From Acidobacteriota bacterium (lineage in GTDB: Bacteria; Acidobacteriota; Vicinamibacteria; Vicinamibacterales; CAVVIG01): a DNA stretch of 64,000 bases. The notes below the pieces were generated by a model. That model worked only from the letters and a program-made list of their open reading frames with translations, was not told where the DNA came from and searched no databases. Positions 8,543 through 17,308 of this stretch are shown piece after piece. Numbering within the stretch: position 1 is the stretch's first letter; the number at the start of each line of letters is the position of its first letter. A program made the position numbers and the translations under genes. The stretch spans positions 1 through 64,000 of the forward strand of contig JADZED010000013.1 of the NCBI GenBank assembly GCA_020850715.1, written 5' to 3'.

Positions 8543-9784
8543 ATGCAGGAGCTCCGAGCCGTGCTGGCCGGTGCCGCGGCGATGGCCGTGCTCGCCGGAT
8601 CGTCCCTCACGCCGACGCTCGTCGCGCAGGCTTCGCCGGCCTCCGACGACCCGGTGAAGACCCTGGTCTCTCGGCTCGATCTCGCGAAATACAAAGCCAC
8701 GATCAAGGGGCTCACGCAGTTCGGCGACCGGCGGCAGGGGACCGATCGCAACCGCGCCGCAGTCGACTGGATCGAGGCGCAGCTCGAGAGCTACGGCTGC
8801 ACCACCACCGAGCGGATCACGTATGTGTACGATCCGCCGCCGCCCCGCGCCACGCAGGGACCGGGAGCGGCGCGCATTCAGCCGGCACCGGTCATCGCCA
8901 GCGGCGAGGTCCGGGCCGGGGTGGGCGGATCGCGCTATCGCGGCACCACGCGGCCGACCGGCGTGAACACCGATCCGATGGCGCAGCCCGATGCGCGGCT
9001 GCGCGAACTGAACGCGCAGCCGGCCTCGCCGGGGCCGCGCGAAGAGGTGTACTGCACGAAGATCGGGAGCGAGCACCCCGAAGAGATGTACATCCTGGGC
9101 GCCCACATGGACGGGCACGGCTGGGGCGAGGCGGCGAACGACAACGGGTCGGGCACGGCGCTCGTGATGGAGCTCGCGCGCGTCCTGAACAGCCCGGACG
9201 TGCGGACGTCGCGCTCGATCCGTTTCGCACTCTGGAACAACGAGGAGACGGGTCTCAACGGCGCTCGTGCGTATGTCGAGCAGCGCGCGGGGCTGCAGGG
9301 GAAGGAGGATCCGCCCGGCTCGGGCCGATACCCCGAGCCGAAATGGCTCGCCATGATCCAGCACGACATGATGATGTGGGACCATGGGATGCCGCGCGCC
9401 GATGGCACCCTCAGCCCGGAGCAGCGTCCGGAAGCCGACGTGAACGTCGAATTCCAGTCGTCGTCGCTGCGCGCCGACGAGGCGATGAGGCTCGCCTTCT
9501 TCTGGCGCGCGGCGAACGAGAAGTACGCCGCCGACTATCCGGCGGCGGTCGGCTCGCACATGACGAACACCGATTCGACGCCGTTCATGGACCTGGTGCC
9601 CTCGCTCAGCGTGCGCGAGAACGAGCGGGGCATGCAGACGGGCGCCGGCTGGAATCCAACGTGGCACCAGCCCATCGACGTGTTCGCGACCTTCTCGGAC
9701 AAGGACTTCCGTCTCGGCCTGAATGCGGCCCAGACGACGCTCGGCGCGGTGGCCCAGCTTGCGGGCGCCACGGTGGCGAAATGA
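8543..9784 (+). CDS. Exported M28-family zinc peptidase
   Basis: The product has 413 residues with a signal peptide (about 1-29, ending TLVAQA). The M28 core shows the binuclear zinc ligands GAHMDGHG, then NDNGSGTA, the catalytic NNEETGLNG and a late histidine and aspartate around GSHMTNTDSTPF. The start at 8543 has GGAGGG eight bases upstream. Its stop overlaps the next start by 4 bp (ATGA), so it is probably translationally coupled to the acetamidase. Family members are aminopeptidases or carboxypeptidases; specificity cannot be read here. Confidence 0.88.
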   Translation: MQELRAVLAGAAAMAVLAGSSLTPTLVAQASPASDDPVKTLVSRLDLAKYKATIKGLTQFGDRRQGTDRNRAAVDWIEAQLESYGCTTTERITYVYDPPPPRATQGPGAARIQPAPVIASGEVRAGVGGSRYRGTTRPTGVNTDPMAQPDARLRELNAQPASPGPREEVYCTKIGSEHPEEMYILGAHMDGHGWGEAANDNGSGTALVMELARVLNSPDVRTSRSIRFALWNNEETGLNGARAYVEQRAGLQGKEDPPGSGRYPEPKWLAMIQHDMMMWDHGMPRADGTLSPEQRPEADVNVEFQSSSLRADEAMRLAFFWRAANEKYAADYPAAVGSHMTNTDSTPFMDLVPSLSVRENERGMQTGAGWNPTWHQPIDVFATFSDKDFRLGLNAAQTTLGAVAQLAGATVAK

Positions 9785-10821
9785 TCGGGCGAACGGGCAG
9801 TCGCGCCGGACAGGCCGCCGCCGGAGCGCTGGTGCTGCTGGCGGCAGCGGCGAGCGCGCAGACGCCGCCGCGAACGCATCGGCTCGAAGCCACGCCGGCG
9901 ACCGTCGCGTACGGCTACTACTGGGCGGAGGCGGCGCCGGTACTGCGCGTCGCCTCGGGCGACATCCTCGACGTCGACACGCTGCTGACCAACACACCGA
10001 ACGGGTTGCGGCGGGCCGGCGTTCCCGAGTCGAAGATTCAGGCGTCGTTGAAGACGATCGTCGGCGAGGTGACCGGCAGCCGCCGCGGCCCCGGCGGACA
10101 CATCCTGACCGGTCCCGTGTACGTCGAAGGGGCGGAGCCTGGCGACGTGCTCGAGGTGAAGGTCCTCGCCATCGATTTCGCGATGGACTACGGCTACAAC
10201 GGGTGCAGCGGCTTCATTCCGTCGAACTGCGATCGTTCGATCCCGACACGCATCCTGCCGATCGACGCCCGCACCATGACCTCCCAGTTCAAGCCGGGCA
10301 TCGTCGTGCCGTTGAAACCGTTCTTCGGAAGCATGGGCGTTGCGCCCGCCCCCGGGCTCGGGCGCGTCAGCAGCAATCCGCCCGGCCGGCACGCCGGCAA
10401 CCTCGACAATCGCGAGCTGGTCGCGGGGAGCACGCTCTTCATCCCGGTGTTCGTGCCGGGCGCGCTCTTCGAGATCGGGGACGGCCATGCGGCGCAGGGC
10501 GACGGCGAGGTGGATCAGACCGCGATCGAAACTTCCCTGCGGGGGCGCGTGCAGTTGACCGTCCGCAAGGACATGCGCCTGACGTGGCCGCGCGCGGAAA
10601 CCGCTGCGGACTACATCAGCATGGCGTCGGACGAGGATCTGACGATCGCCACCACGACCGCCGTTCAGGAGATGGTGGACTTCCTGGCGTCGTCCAAGGG
10701 CCTGTCGACGCACGAAGCCTACCAGCTCGTGAGCATCGCCGGCCACGTGGCGATCACGCAGCTGGTGGACAAGCCCGTGTACGGCGTGCACGTGAGAATG
10801 CCGAAGAGCCTCTTCAAGTAG
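9781..10821 (+). CDS. Exported acetamidase/formamidase family protein
   Basis: The product has 346 residues; residues 1-26 form a signal peptide (ALVLLAAAASA). The rest follows the FmdA/AmdA fold: GHILTGPVYVEGAEPGD, a cysteine-containing loop NGCSGFIPSNCD, PFFGSMGVAP, and GNLDNRELVAGSTLFIPVFVPGALFEIGDGHAAQGDGE with the conserved DGHAAQGDGE metal-site signature. It would release ammonia from short-chain amides in the periplasm. It overlaps the M28 gene by 4 bp and is followed by an exported methyltransferase gene. Confidence 0.88.
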   Translation: MIGRTGSRAGQAAAGALVLLAAAASAQTPPRTHRLEATPATVAYGYYWAEAAPVLRVASGDILDVDTLLTNTPNGLRRAGVPESKIQASLKTIVGEVTGSRRGPGGHILTGPVYVEGAEPGDVLEVKVLAIDFAMDYGYNGCSGFIPSNCDRSIPTRILPIDARTMTSQFKPGIVVPLKPFFGSMGVAPAPGLGRVSSNPPGRHAGNLDNRELVAGSTLFIPVFVPGALFEIGDGHAAQGDGEVDQTAIETSLRGRVQLTVRKDMRLTWPRAETAADYISMASDEDLTIATTTAVQEMVDFLASSKGLSTHEAYQLVSIAGHVAITQLVDKPVYGVHVRMPKSLFK

Positions 10822-10881
10822 ACAGCCGGCGCAACGCACTTGCACGGAGGAGCAGCAGCTCATGGCGCGCGGTGTCGCGTG

Positions 10882-11892
10882 GTGAGGAAGCGGGCGGGCG
10901 CGCCGGCGTGGTGCCTGGCCGTCCTCGCGACCGTCAGTGCGAACGCAGCGCGGCAGGAAGCGCCGCCGCGTCCGGCGCGCCCCCCCGACGTCAACTTCAT
11001 CCCGACGCGCCAGGTCGTCGCCGACCAGATGCTGCGGCTCGCGGGCGTTGGCGCCGGCGACGTGGTGTACGATCTGGGATCGGGCGACGGCCGCATCCTC
11101 GTGCTCGCGGCGCAGAAGTACGACGCTCGCGGCGTCGGGATCGAGCTCGATCCCGGGCTGGTGGCGCTGTCGCGCCAGATCGCGCGCGAAGGCGAGGTCG
11201 ACGACAGGCTGACCTTCCAGCAGGGCGATATCTTCGACGCCGACATCTCGGGGGCGACCGTCGTCACGCTGTACCTGTCGACCAGCATCAACACCAGGCT
11301 CGAACCACGGCTCCGGCATCTGCCGCCGGGGACGCGTATCGTGTCGCACCAGTTCGGCATGGGACGGTGGCGGCCCGATCGGACGGTGCGCGGCGCAGAC
11401 GGCACCGACCTGCACCTGTGGATCGTGCCCGAACGCGATGCCGGCGTTTCGGAGCTGGCGGTCGTGCTCGCGCGGGCGGGTCTCGATGGACCGGTGGCGA
11501 TGTCGTGCCAGGTGGAGACCGGCGTGGATCCCGCCGGCTTCTTCGCGGTGGCGCTGTCGCCTGCCGGAAGATCGGACGGACGTTACCTCGCGATCGCGCC
11601 GGACGGCGTCGTCATCGAACTGGCGCCGTATGCGGGCGTGCCCGACCTCTCCTGCTTCACGCGGGCCGATGCAGAACGGCTGAACGGCTCGATTGCGCGA
11701 TCGGCGACCCTGCACGGATCGGTGCGCCCGCGGTGGAATGCCACCGTGGTGTGCGGCGTTGTCGATGGCGCCGCCTCGGTGTGCTGGCAGTATTCGCCCG
11801 AGGAGCGGACGTTCGTGAAGATCGGCGAGTGGATCGCCGATGGCCGAGCCGGCAGGGACGGCGCATCCGCATCGCAGGGCCGTCCGCTATAG
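10882..11892 (+). CDS. Exported class I SAM-dependent methyltransferase-like protein
   Basis: A protein of about 336 residues. A likely signal peptide (CLAVLATVSANA) precedes a Rossmann methyltransferase domain with motif I VYDLGSGDGRI, motif II GVGIELD, and QQGDIFD at motif III. The last 120 residues are a separate unidentified domain. The start is uncertain: GTG 10879 or 10882 gives the best signal peptide but no ribosome site, while the GGAGGAG at 10846 points to no sensible in-frame start. A periplasmic SAM enzyme is odd because SAM is cytoplasmic; an uncleaved anchor or another ligand is possible. Confidence 0.75.
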   Translation: MRKRAGAPAWCLAVLATVSANAARQEAPPRPARPPDVNFIPTRQVVADQMLRLAGVGAGDVVYDLGSGDGRILVLAAQKYDARGVGIELDPGLVALSRQIAREGEVDDRLTFQQGDIFDADISGATVVTLYLSTSINTRLEPRLRHLPPGTRIVSHQFGMGRWRPDRTVRGADGTDLHLWIVPERDAGVSELAVVLARAGLDGPVAMSCQVETGVDPAGFFAVALSPAGRSDGRYLAIAPDGVVIELAPYAGVPDLSCFTRADAERLNGSIARSATLHGSVRPRWNATVVCGVVDGAASVCWQYSPEERTFVKIGEWIADGRAGRDGASASQGRPL

Positions 11893-11932
11893 ACGGGGCC
11901 GTCCACTGTAGAATTGATGGCGCCAATCCTCC

Positions 11933-12604
11933 GTGATCCCAGAGCTTGTCACCTTCGACGTCTACACGGCGCTCTTCGACATCGAAGGGTCGCTCACGCC
12001 GTGGGTGCGCGAGGCCGTCGGGGGCGCCGACGCCCTCGACTTCGTTCGGCGCTGGCGGCGCAAGCAGATGGAGTGGCTGCTGATCAGCAACGCGCTCGCG
12101 CGGCCGCGCCCTTCATTCGCGTGGGTGACGCGACGGGCGCTGGACGACACGCTTGCCCGTGCGGACCGTTCCATCGCCGACCCCGCCAGGGCGTCCCTGG
12201 TCGCGGCGTGGAACGCGCTGGAGCCGTGGCCGGAGGCCGCAGCGGCGCTGCAGCGGGTCAAGGAGCGCGGCTGCCCGATCGGGCTGCTCTCCAATGGCGA
12301 CGAGGCGATGCAGCGCGCGCTGCTGATCCGCCTGCCGGATGTGGTCGATCACGTCTTCTCGTCGGAGCACGCGGGACGCTACAAGCCGCACCCCGCCGTG
12401 TACGCGCTGCCGACCGAGCGGCTGCGCCTCCGGGCATCCGCGATCCTGCACGTCGCCGGATCGCCGGCCGACGTGATTGGTGCGAAGGCTGCGGGGCTGC
12501 AGTGCGCGTGGTCGAATCGGCGGGGGGAGCCGATCCCCGACCCGCAGCATCCGCCGGATTGGCAGACCGCGGACTTGAGTACCGTGCCCGACGTCATCGG
12601 GTAA
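11933..12604 (+). CDS. HAD-superfamily hydrolase, haloacid dehalogenase-like
   Basis: The product has 223 residues. HAD motif I is FDVYTALFD with nucleophile D9, motif II LLSNGD, the motif III lysine is in GRYKPHP and the motif IV region is HVAGSPADVIGAKAAG. The order and spacing fit type II haloacid dehalogenases and related phosphatases with an inserted helical cap. The GTG start at 11933 is the first plausible start. A TAGAAT hexamer at 11909-11914 could be a -10 element. The substrate is unknown; the dehalogenase name is by family only. Confidence 0.82.
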   Translation: MIPELVTFDVYTALFDIEGSLTPWVREAVGGADALDFVRRWRRKQMEWLLISNALARPRPSFAWVTRRALDDTLARADRSIADPARASLVAAWNALEPWPEAAAALQRVKERGCPIGLLSNGDEAMQRALLIRLPDVVDHVFSSEHAGRYKPHPAVYALPTERLRLRASAILHVAGSPADVIGAKAAGLQCAWSNRRGEPIPDPQHPPDWQTADLSTVPDVIG

Positions 12605-12626
12605 CCCACAACCAGGAGTGCGCTTG

Positions 12627-12863
12627 ATGAGTGCTGAAACGGCCATCCAGCGAGCGATCGCTGCGCTCGAGACGGAACGGCAACAGATCGACAGGAAGAT
12701 CGCGGCGCTGCAGGGACTGCTCGGGCCGGGCCGCGGGCGGTCCCGCGCGAACGGCGCGGGGCGCAGGCGCCGCAGGCCGATGAGCGCGGCCGCCAGGAAG
12801 GCGGTCAGCGTCCGGATGAAGGAGTACTGGGCCGGCCGGCGCAAGGCCAAAGCCCCGAAATGA
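12627..12863 (+). CDS. Small basic protein with N-terminal coiled coil
   Basis: The product has 78 residues. Residues 1-30 form a heptad-like helix (IQRAIAALETERQQIDRKIAALQ), then a Gly/Arg linker and a very basic end with SAAARKAVSVRMKEYWAGRRK. This last motif, in forms like MSAAxRKxIxxAQKARWA, recurs in small proteins of Acidobacteriota as far as I recall. The ATG at 12627 sits nine bases after AGGAG. Dimerisation plus nucleic acid binding is a reasonable guess. Confidence 0.7.
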   Translation: MSAETAIQRAIAALETERQQIDRKIAALQGLLGPGRGRSRANGAGRRRRRPMSAAARKAVSVRMKEYWAGRRKAKAPK

Positions 12864-12927
12864 CCGCGCGCCGGTGATTCGCCGCAACGCGATCCACGAG
12901 GCGTCCGCTGGAGGAGGAGACACGTCC

Positions 12928-13227
12928 ATGTCCGCATTCGTGGAGCGCGCCGACCGCCTTCGCCTGCAGATTCCGATCACGTATCGACGGCATGGCGACG
13001 AAGAATGGTTCGTCAGCCACGTCGTCAACGTCAGCGAGTCGGGAATCCTGTTCGGGCCGACCGGGCTGGAGCCTGGCGCGGCCGTCGAGATGATCGTCTC
13101 TCCACCGGCGCAACTCGGGTTCAAGGTGGCCGGACCGCACAAGTGCGCCGGCACAATCGTCCGCACGACCGAGGCCGGCACGGCGGCGGCGCGCGTCACC
13201 TTCTGGCGTGGGCTGCTCGAATCCTAG
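12928..13227 (+). CDS. PilZ-domain protein
   Basis: A single PilZ domain of 99 residues. The N-terminal RxxxR-type region (ADRLRLQIPITYRR) and the second c-di-GMP motif NVSESG are present, followed by the small beta barrel. The ATG at 12928 is preceded by GGAGGAGGAGACACGTCC; the frame extends to 12874 but the site favours 12928. It probably binds c-di-GMP as a stand-alone effector. The partner is unknown. Confidence 0.85.
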   Translation: MSAFVERADRLRLQIPITYRRHGDEEWFVSHVVNVSESGILFGPTGLEPGAAVEMIVSPPAQLGFKVAGPHKCAGTIVRTTEAGTAAARVTFWRGLLES

Positions 13228-13277
13228 GATCCCGCGCCGGTTCCTGCCTTCCGGCCTCCAGGTCTGCGGTCCCAACC

Positions 13278-13919
13278 TCAGTTGGTCTGGCTCCGCTCCG
13301 CCGGCCATGCCGCGTCGATCGGTTTCGAAGGATCGGCGGTGATCTGCAGCGTGGCGCAGTGATGGTAGGTGTAGCCGCCGGGGTTGTTGAATCCGTGCTC
13401 CGCCATCCACTGGACGACCTGCAGCGTGCACTTGCGGCAGTTGATGTTCGGCAGCTGCACGTCGGTCTCGAACGGCGGCAGCCTGCCGCCCGGGTCCGGG
13501 CGCGTGTTGTGCACGAACAGGCCGTCGGCGAGCACCGGCGCCTGCGGCGGGTTCTGGATCGTCGCCGTCGCCGAGCGCGGCCCCTTCTCGGTGTCGATCG
13601 CCTGCGTCACCGGATCGGGCGGCAGTTCGAGCGGGGAGTTCACGGCGAGCGCGACGCGGTAGTGTCCGGGGTGATAGACGGTCTCCTGCACCTTGACGTG
13701 CAGGCTGGATCCGCCCTCCACCTTCGTGACCGCGTAGCTGGGCGTGCCCCAGTCGGTGTTCGAGCCGCCGCAGGGCCCGGCCTTCTGCGGATCGCCTCGT
13801 TCGTTCTCGACGAGCCACGACGCCGGCTCGAGGAGCCTGAAGTGAGCGTCGCCCACCACCGGCGCCGCAATGACGGCGGCCACGGTGAACGCTGCAGCGA
13901 AGCGGACGCACGATGTCAT
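13278..13919 (-). CDS. Secreted copper His-brace candidate (polysaccharide monooxygenase-like, SCE4755-like)
   Basis: The product has 213 residues. The signal peptide ends VVGDA, so the mature protein would start at H26 in HFRLLEPASW, the hallmark N-terminal histidine of lytic polysaccharide monooxygenases. Other features are PCGG near residue 50, YHPGHYRVALA in the middle, and NCRKCTLQVVQWM followed by YTYHHCATLQI near the C-terminus with further histidines and paired cysteines. RefSeq uses the name SCE4755 family for similar proteins, from memory. AAAGGA lies just upstream of the start. Fold and activity are unproven. Confidence 0.75.
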   Translation of the reverse strand: MTSCVRFAAAFTVAAVIAAPVVGDAHFRLLEPASWLVENERGDPQKAGPCGGSNTDWGTPSYAVTKVEGGSSLHVKVQETVYHPGHYRVALAVNSPLELPPDPVTQAIDTEKGPRSATATIQNPPQAPVLADGLFVHNTRPDPGGRLPPFETDVQLPNINCRKCTLQVVQWMAEHGFNNPGGYTYHHCATLQITADPSKPIDAAWPAERSQTN

Positions 13920-14178
13920 GGACGTTCCTTTGAAAGATGGTGAAACGCGGGCGCTATCATACTCCCCCGCTCCCTCAGGTGCCTCGGCCGCTTCGCGGGC
14001 GGCCGCCAGGAAAGCAGCAAAGCGTCGCTGCCGTGTGGCGCGGGCGGCGCAGGTGGACCGGCATCGGGTGCCGCGGGAGGCCGCCAGCCCGAAATCGACC
14101 TTTTTCCCCTGAGAAACAGCCGATTTCATGGTACTCTCCCTCGACGCTTCGAGAGCGCAATCTCGATAAGGAGACCGA

Positions 14179-14451
14179 ATGGCAAAGAAAAAGTCAGCAC
14201 GGAAGCCGAACGCCGCCTTCATGAAGCCGGTGCAGCCGAGCGCGACACTGGCGGAAGTCGTCGGTTCCAAGCCGATTCCGCGCACCGAAGTGACCAAGAA
14301 GCTGTGGGCCTACATCAAGAAGAACAAGCTTCAGGACGCGAAGAACAAGCGGATGATCAACGCCGACGCGACCCTGAAGCCGGTGTTCGGGGGCAAGGCG
14401 AAGGTCAACATGTTCGAGATGACCAAGCTGGTCGGAAAGCACCTGAAGTAG
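14179..14451 (+). CDS. SWIB/MDM2-domain protein
   Basis: The product has 90 residues. After a basic N-terminus (MAKKKSARKPN) comes a complete SWIB domain: EVTKKLWAYIKKNKLQD, KRMINADATLKPVFGG and MFEMTKLVGKHLK. AAGGAG precedes the start. In eukaryotes the domain occurs in chromatin remodelling proteins; in bacteria stand-alone SWIB proteins are known from chlamydiae and some Acidobacteriota, where a chromatin-like role is proposed. It is monocistronic between a divergent secreted protein and an M28 peptidase. Confidence 0.93.
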   Translation: MAKKKSARKPNAAFMKPVQPSATLAEVVGSKPIPRTEVTKKLWAYIKKNKLQDAKNKRMINADATLKPVFGGKAKVNMFEMTKLVGKHLK

Positions 14452-14524
14452 GACGCAGCGACGACGGCCATCGGCCCGGTGGCCGTTGTCACTCCCCGCG
14501 CCACACCGGCGCAGGATGCGCGCG

Positions 14525-16114
14525 ATGAAACCGACGTTGCTCGGCGCCGCTCTCGCCCTCCTGATCGCCGGCCTCCCCGCCGCCCAATCCGGGACGCTCC
14601 ACTACGAAACGCTGGGCCGCATCCGCACAGAGGGGCTGTCGCGATCCCAGGTGATGGATCACCTCTCGTGGCTCGCTGACGTGTACGGGCCGCGGCTGAC
14701 CGGGTCCCCGGGGCTTGCGCAGGCAAGCGAGTGGGCGATGAAACAGTTCGCCGAGTGGGGGCTTGCCAACGTCCACCAGGAGCGTTGGGCGTTCGGCAGG
14801 GGATGGTCGCTCGTCCGCTTCTCGGCGCACCTGATCGCGCCGCAGGTGCAGCCGCTCATCGGCTTTCCCAGCACCTGGTCGCCCGGCACCAGCGGCACCG
14901 TCACCGCCGATGTCGTACGCGCCGACATCGTCACGCCAGCGGATCTCGCCAGATACCGCGGTACGCTGCAGGGCAAGATCGTCCTGACGCAGCCGGCGCG
15001 GCGAGTCCGGATGTTGGAGGGACCGTTTGTCCTCACCATGGGCGATCGGGAACTCGCGGAGGCCGCCACGACGCCGATTCCCGCGGCGCCGGTCACGCCC
15101 CCCGGAGGGGGAGCGGCACGGCTCTCGCGCGCCGCGATCATGCAGTTCTTCCGCGCCGAAGGGGTCGTCGCCGTTTTCGATCGCGGCAGCGACAGCGACA
15201 TGGCGGCTGGCGGCAGCGAACTCTCGTGGCAGCAGCAGCGCCCCGACGGCGGCACGCTGTTCCCGTCAGGCGGACCGTCGTGGACCGACGATCCTGCCGC
15301 GCTCGTGCCGTCGGTGACGCTCGCCGTGGAGCACTACAACCGCATGCTGCGCATCCTCGATCGGAAGGTGCCGGTGAAGGTCGAGCTGAACATCGAGACG
15401 CGGCTCGAGGGCGAGGCCGACATGAACGGGATCAACACCATCGCGGAAATTCCGGGAACGGACCTCGCCTCCGAGATCGTGATGCTCGGCGCCCACCTCG
15501 ACTCGCATCCCTACTCGACCGGCGCCACCGACAACGCCACCGGCAGCGCGGCGATGATGGAAGCCGTGCGGATCCTCCAGGCGGCGGGCGTGACGCCGCG
15601 CCGCACGATTCGCGTGGCGCTCTGGAGCGGCGAGGAGCAGGGCCTGCTCGGCTCGCGCGCCTACGTGCGCGCGCACGTCGCCGATCCCGGCACGATGCGC
15701 CTCGGACCCGAGCACGCGAGCATCGCCGCCTACTTCAACTCCGACAACGGCACCGGCCGGATCCGCGGCATCTGGCTGCAGGGCAACCTGGCCGCGCGGC
15801 CGATCTTCGAGGAATGGATGGCTCCGCTGGCCGACCTCGGCGTCACCGCGATCGGCCCGCGCTCGGTCGGCTCGACCGATCACGTCCCGTTCGACGAGGT
15901 GGGCATTCCGGCGTTCCAGTTCATGGTCGATCGGCTCGAATACAACGCGCGCACGCACCATTCGACGATGGATTTCGTCGACCGCGTCCAGCGCGACGAC
16001 ATGGTCCAGCACGCCACGGTGATCGCCGCCTTCGCCTACGACGCGGCGATGCGCGACGTCATGCTGCCGCGCAAGACGCTCCCCCGCGGCCGCACCGATC
16101 CGGCCGGACGGTAG
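14525..16114 (+). CDS. Exported M28-family peptidase with PA-type insertion
   Basis: The product has 529 residues with a signal peptide (residues 1 to about 21, LLIAGLPAAQS). An insert (about 110-270) between the N-terminal segment and the catalytic part resembles a protease-associated domain. The M28 centre has GAHLDSHPYSTGATDNATGS, SGEEQGLLGS and SDNG, with a late HHSTMD histidine. This is the layout of carboxypeptidase Q-like enzymes. The start at 14525 follows GCAGGA; ATG 14516 overlaps that site. It is the second of three M28 proteins in the window. Confidence 0.88.
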   Translation: MKPTLLGAALALLIAGLPAAQSGTLHYETLGRIRTEGLSRSQVMDHLSWLADVYGPRLTGSPGLAQASEWAMKQFAEWGLANVHQERWAFGRGWSLVRFSAHLIAPQVQPLIGFPSTWSPGTSGTVTADVVRADIVTPADLARYRGTLQGKIVLTQPARRVRMLEGPFVLTMGDRELAEAATTPIPAAPVTPPGGGAARLSRAAIMQFFRAEGVVAVFDRGSDSDMAAGGSELSWQQQRPDGGTLFPSGGPSWTDDPAALVPSVTLAVEHYNRMLRILDRKVPVKVELNIETRLEGEADMNGINTIAEIPGTDLASEIVMLGAHLDSHPYSTGATDNATGSAAMMEAVRILQAAGVTPRRTIRVALWSGEEQGLLGSRAYVRAHVADPGTMRLGPEHASIAAYFNSDNGTGRIRGIWLQGNLAARPIFEEWMAPLADLGVTAIGPRSVGSTDHVPFDEVGIPAFQFMVDRLEYNARTHHSTMDFVDRVQRDDMVQHATVIAAFAYDAAMRDVMLPRKTLPRGRTDPAGR

Positions 16115-16157
16115 CGCGCGACCTCCCGGGGCGCCGCCCTGGGTGTAAAGTATCGTC

Positions 16158-17258
16158 ATGCTGCCACGCCGCGCTCCTGCCTGGGCGGCGGCCATCGTCG
16201 GCCTCGCGCTCACCGCCTTTGTCGCGGCGGCAGTGGGGTGGAAACCCTCCGCGGCCGAAGCGCTCCCCGCGCGGCTCTCCGACGCCGAGTTCTGGTCGCT
16301 CATCGAGGAATTCTCGGAGCCCAACGGCAGCTTCCGATCCGACAACCTGCTCTCGAACGAAGTCTGGATGCAGACGGTCATCCCGGACCTCACGCAAGTC
16401 GCCAGGCGCGGCCGCATCTACATGGGCGTCGGACCCGAGCAGAACTTCACCTATATCGCCGCGCTCGAGCCCAAGATGGCGTTCATCGTCGACGTCCGGC
16501 GCGGCAACCTCGACCTCCACCTGATGTACAAGGCGCTGTTCGAGCTGTCGGCCGACCGGGCGGAGTTCGTCTCGCGGCTGTTCTCGCGGCCCAGGCCGGA
16601 CGGGCTCAGCAACGCCAGCAGCGCCGACGACATCTTCGCGGCGGTCGGAGCGCTCGAGGGCTCGCCCGCGCTGTTCGATGCCAACCTGAGGGCGATTCTC
16701 GACCGGTACGCGACGCACGGCCAGCCGCTCGCGCCCGAGGATCGCGCCGGCCTGGAGTACGTCTATCGCGCATTCTTCGAGTTCGGACCGTCCATCCAGT
16801 ACTCGTCCACCTCGCGATACACCTCACGCGGGCTGTTCGGCGGCCGCGGCCAGCCGACCTATGCCGACCTGATGACCGCGACCGACGCCGACAGCACGCC
16901 GCGCAGCTTTCTCGCCACCGAGGATCGGTTCGCGTTCGTGAAGACGCTGGAATCGCACAACCTGCTGGTGCCCGTGGTCGGCAACTTCGCGGGGCCCCGC
17001 GCCCTCCGTGCGATTGGCGCGTACTTGAAGCGACGAAGCGCGGTGGTCTCGGCGTTCTATCTGTCGAATGTCGAGCAGTATCTGCGCCAGGATGGCCTCT
17101 GGAGCAGCTTCTGCGGCAACGCCGCGGCACTGCCGTTCGACGATTCGAGCGTATTCATCCGTTCGGTTCGCGGCGGCCGCACGGGCGCGCGCTTCGGTTT
17201 CGGCCTCAACTCCCAGCTCGGCCGCATGGCGACCGACATCGGCGCCTGCGCGCCGTAG
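16158..17258 (+). CDS. Exported protein of unknown function, paralogue A (LIC_10091-like)
   Basis: The product has 366 residues with an N-terminal hydrophobic export segment (AAIVGLALTAFVAAAVG). It shares long motifs with the protein at 22586-23731: FSEPNGSFRSDNLLSNE, GVGPEQNFTYIAAL, FIVDVRRGNLDLHLMYKA, a GNFAG motif and FYLSNVEQYL. The order of a glycine-rich loop, an acidic strand end and a later SNVEQY strand recalls a Rossmann methyltransferase-like fold; that is inference. Similar proteins are called LIC_10091 family, from memory. A TAAAGT element lies just upstream. No function is known to me. Confidence 0.8.
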   Translation: MLPRRAPAWAAAIVGLALTAFVAAAVGWKPSAAEALPARLSDAEFWSLIEEFSEPNGSFRSDNLLSNEVWMQTVIPDLTQVARRGRIYMGVGPEQNFTYIAALEPKMAFIVDVRRGNLDLHLMYKALFELSADRAEFVSRLFSRPRPDGLSNASSADDIFAAVGALEGSPALFDANLRAILDRYATHGQPLAPEDRAGLEYVYRAFFEFGPSIQYSSTSRYTSRGLFGGRGQPTYADLMTATDADSTPRSFLATEDRFAFVKTLESHNLLVPVVGNFAGPRALRAIGAYLKRRSAVVSAFYLSNVEQYLRQDGLWSSFCGNAAALPFDDSSVFIRSVRGGRTGARFGFGLNSQLGRMATDIGACAP

Positions 17259-17308
17259 AAGACCGGTCTGGCGCCGCCCGTGCCGGTGCCGGCAGCCGTG
17301 AGAAGGAC

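Noticed and set aside
14108-14178. tRNA or small RNA gene near the SWIB start
   Set aside because: No cloverleaf or T-loop sequence could be built; no tRNA was recognised anywhere in the window.
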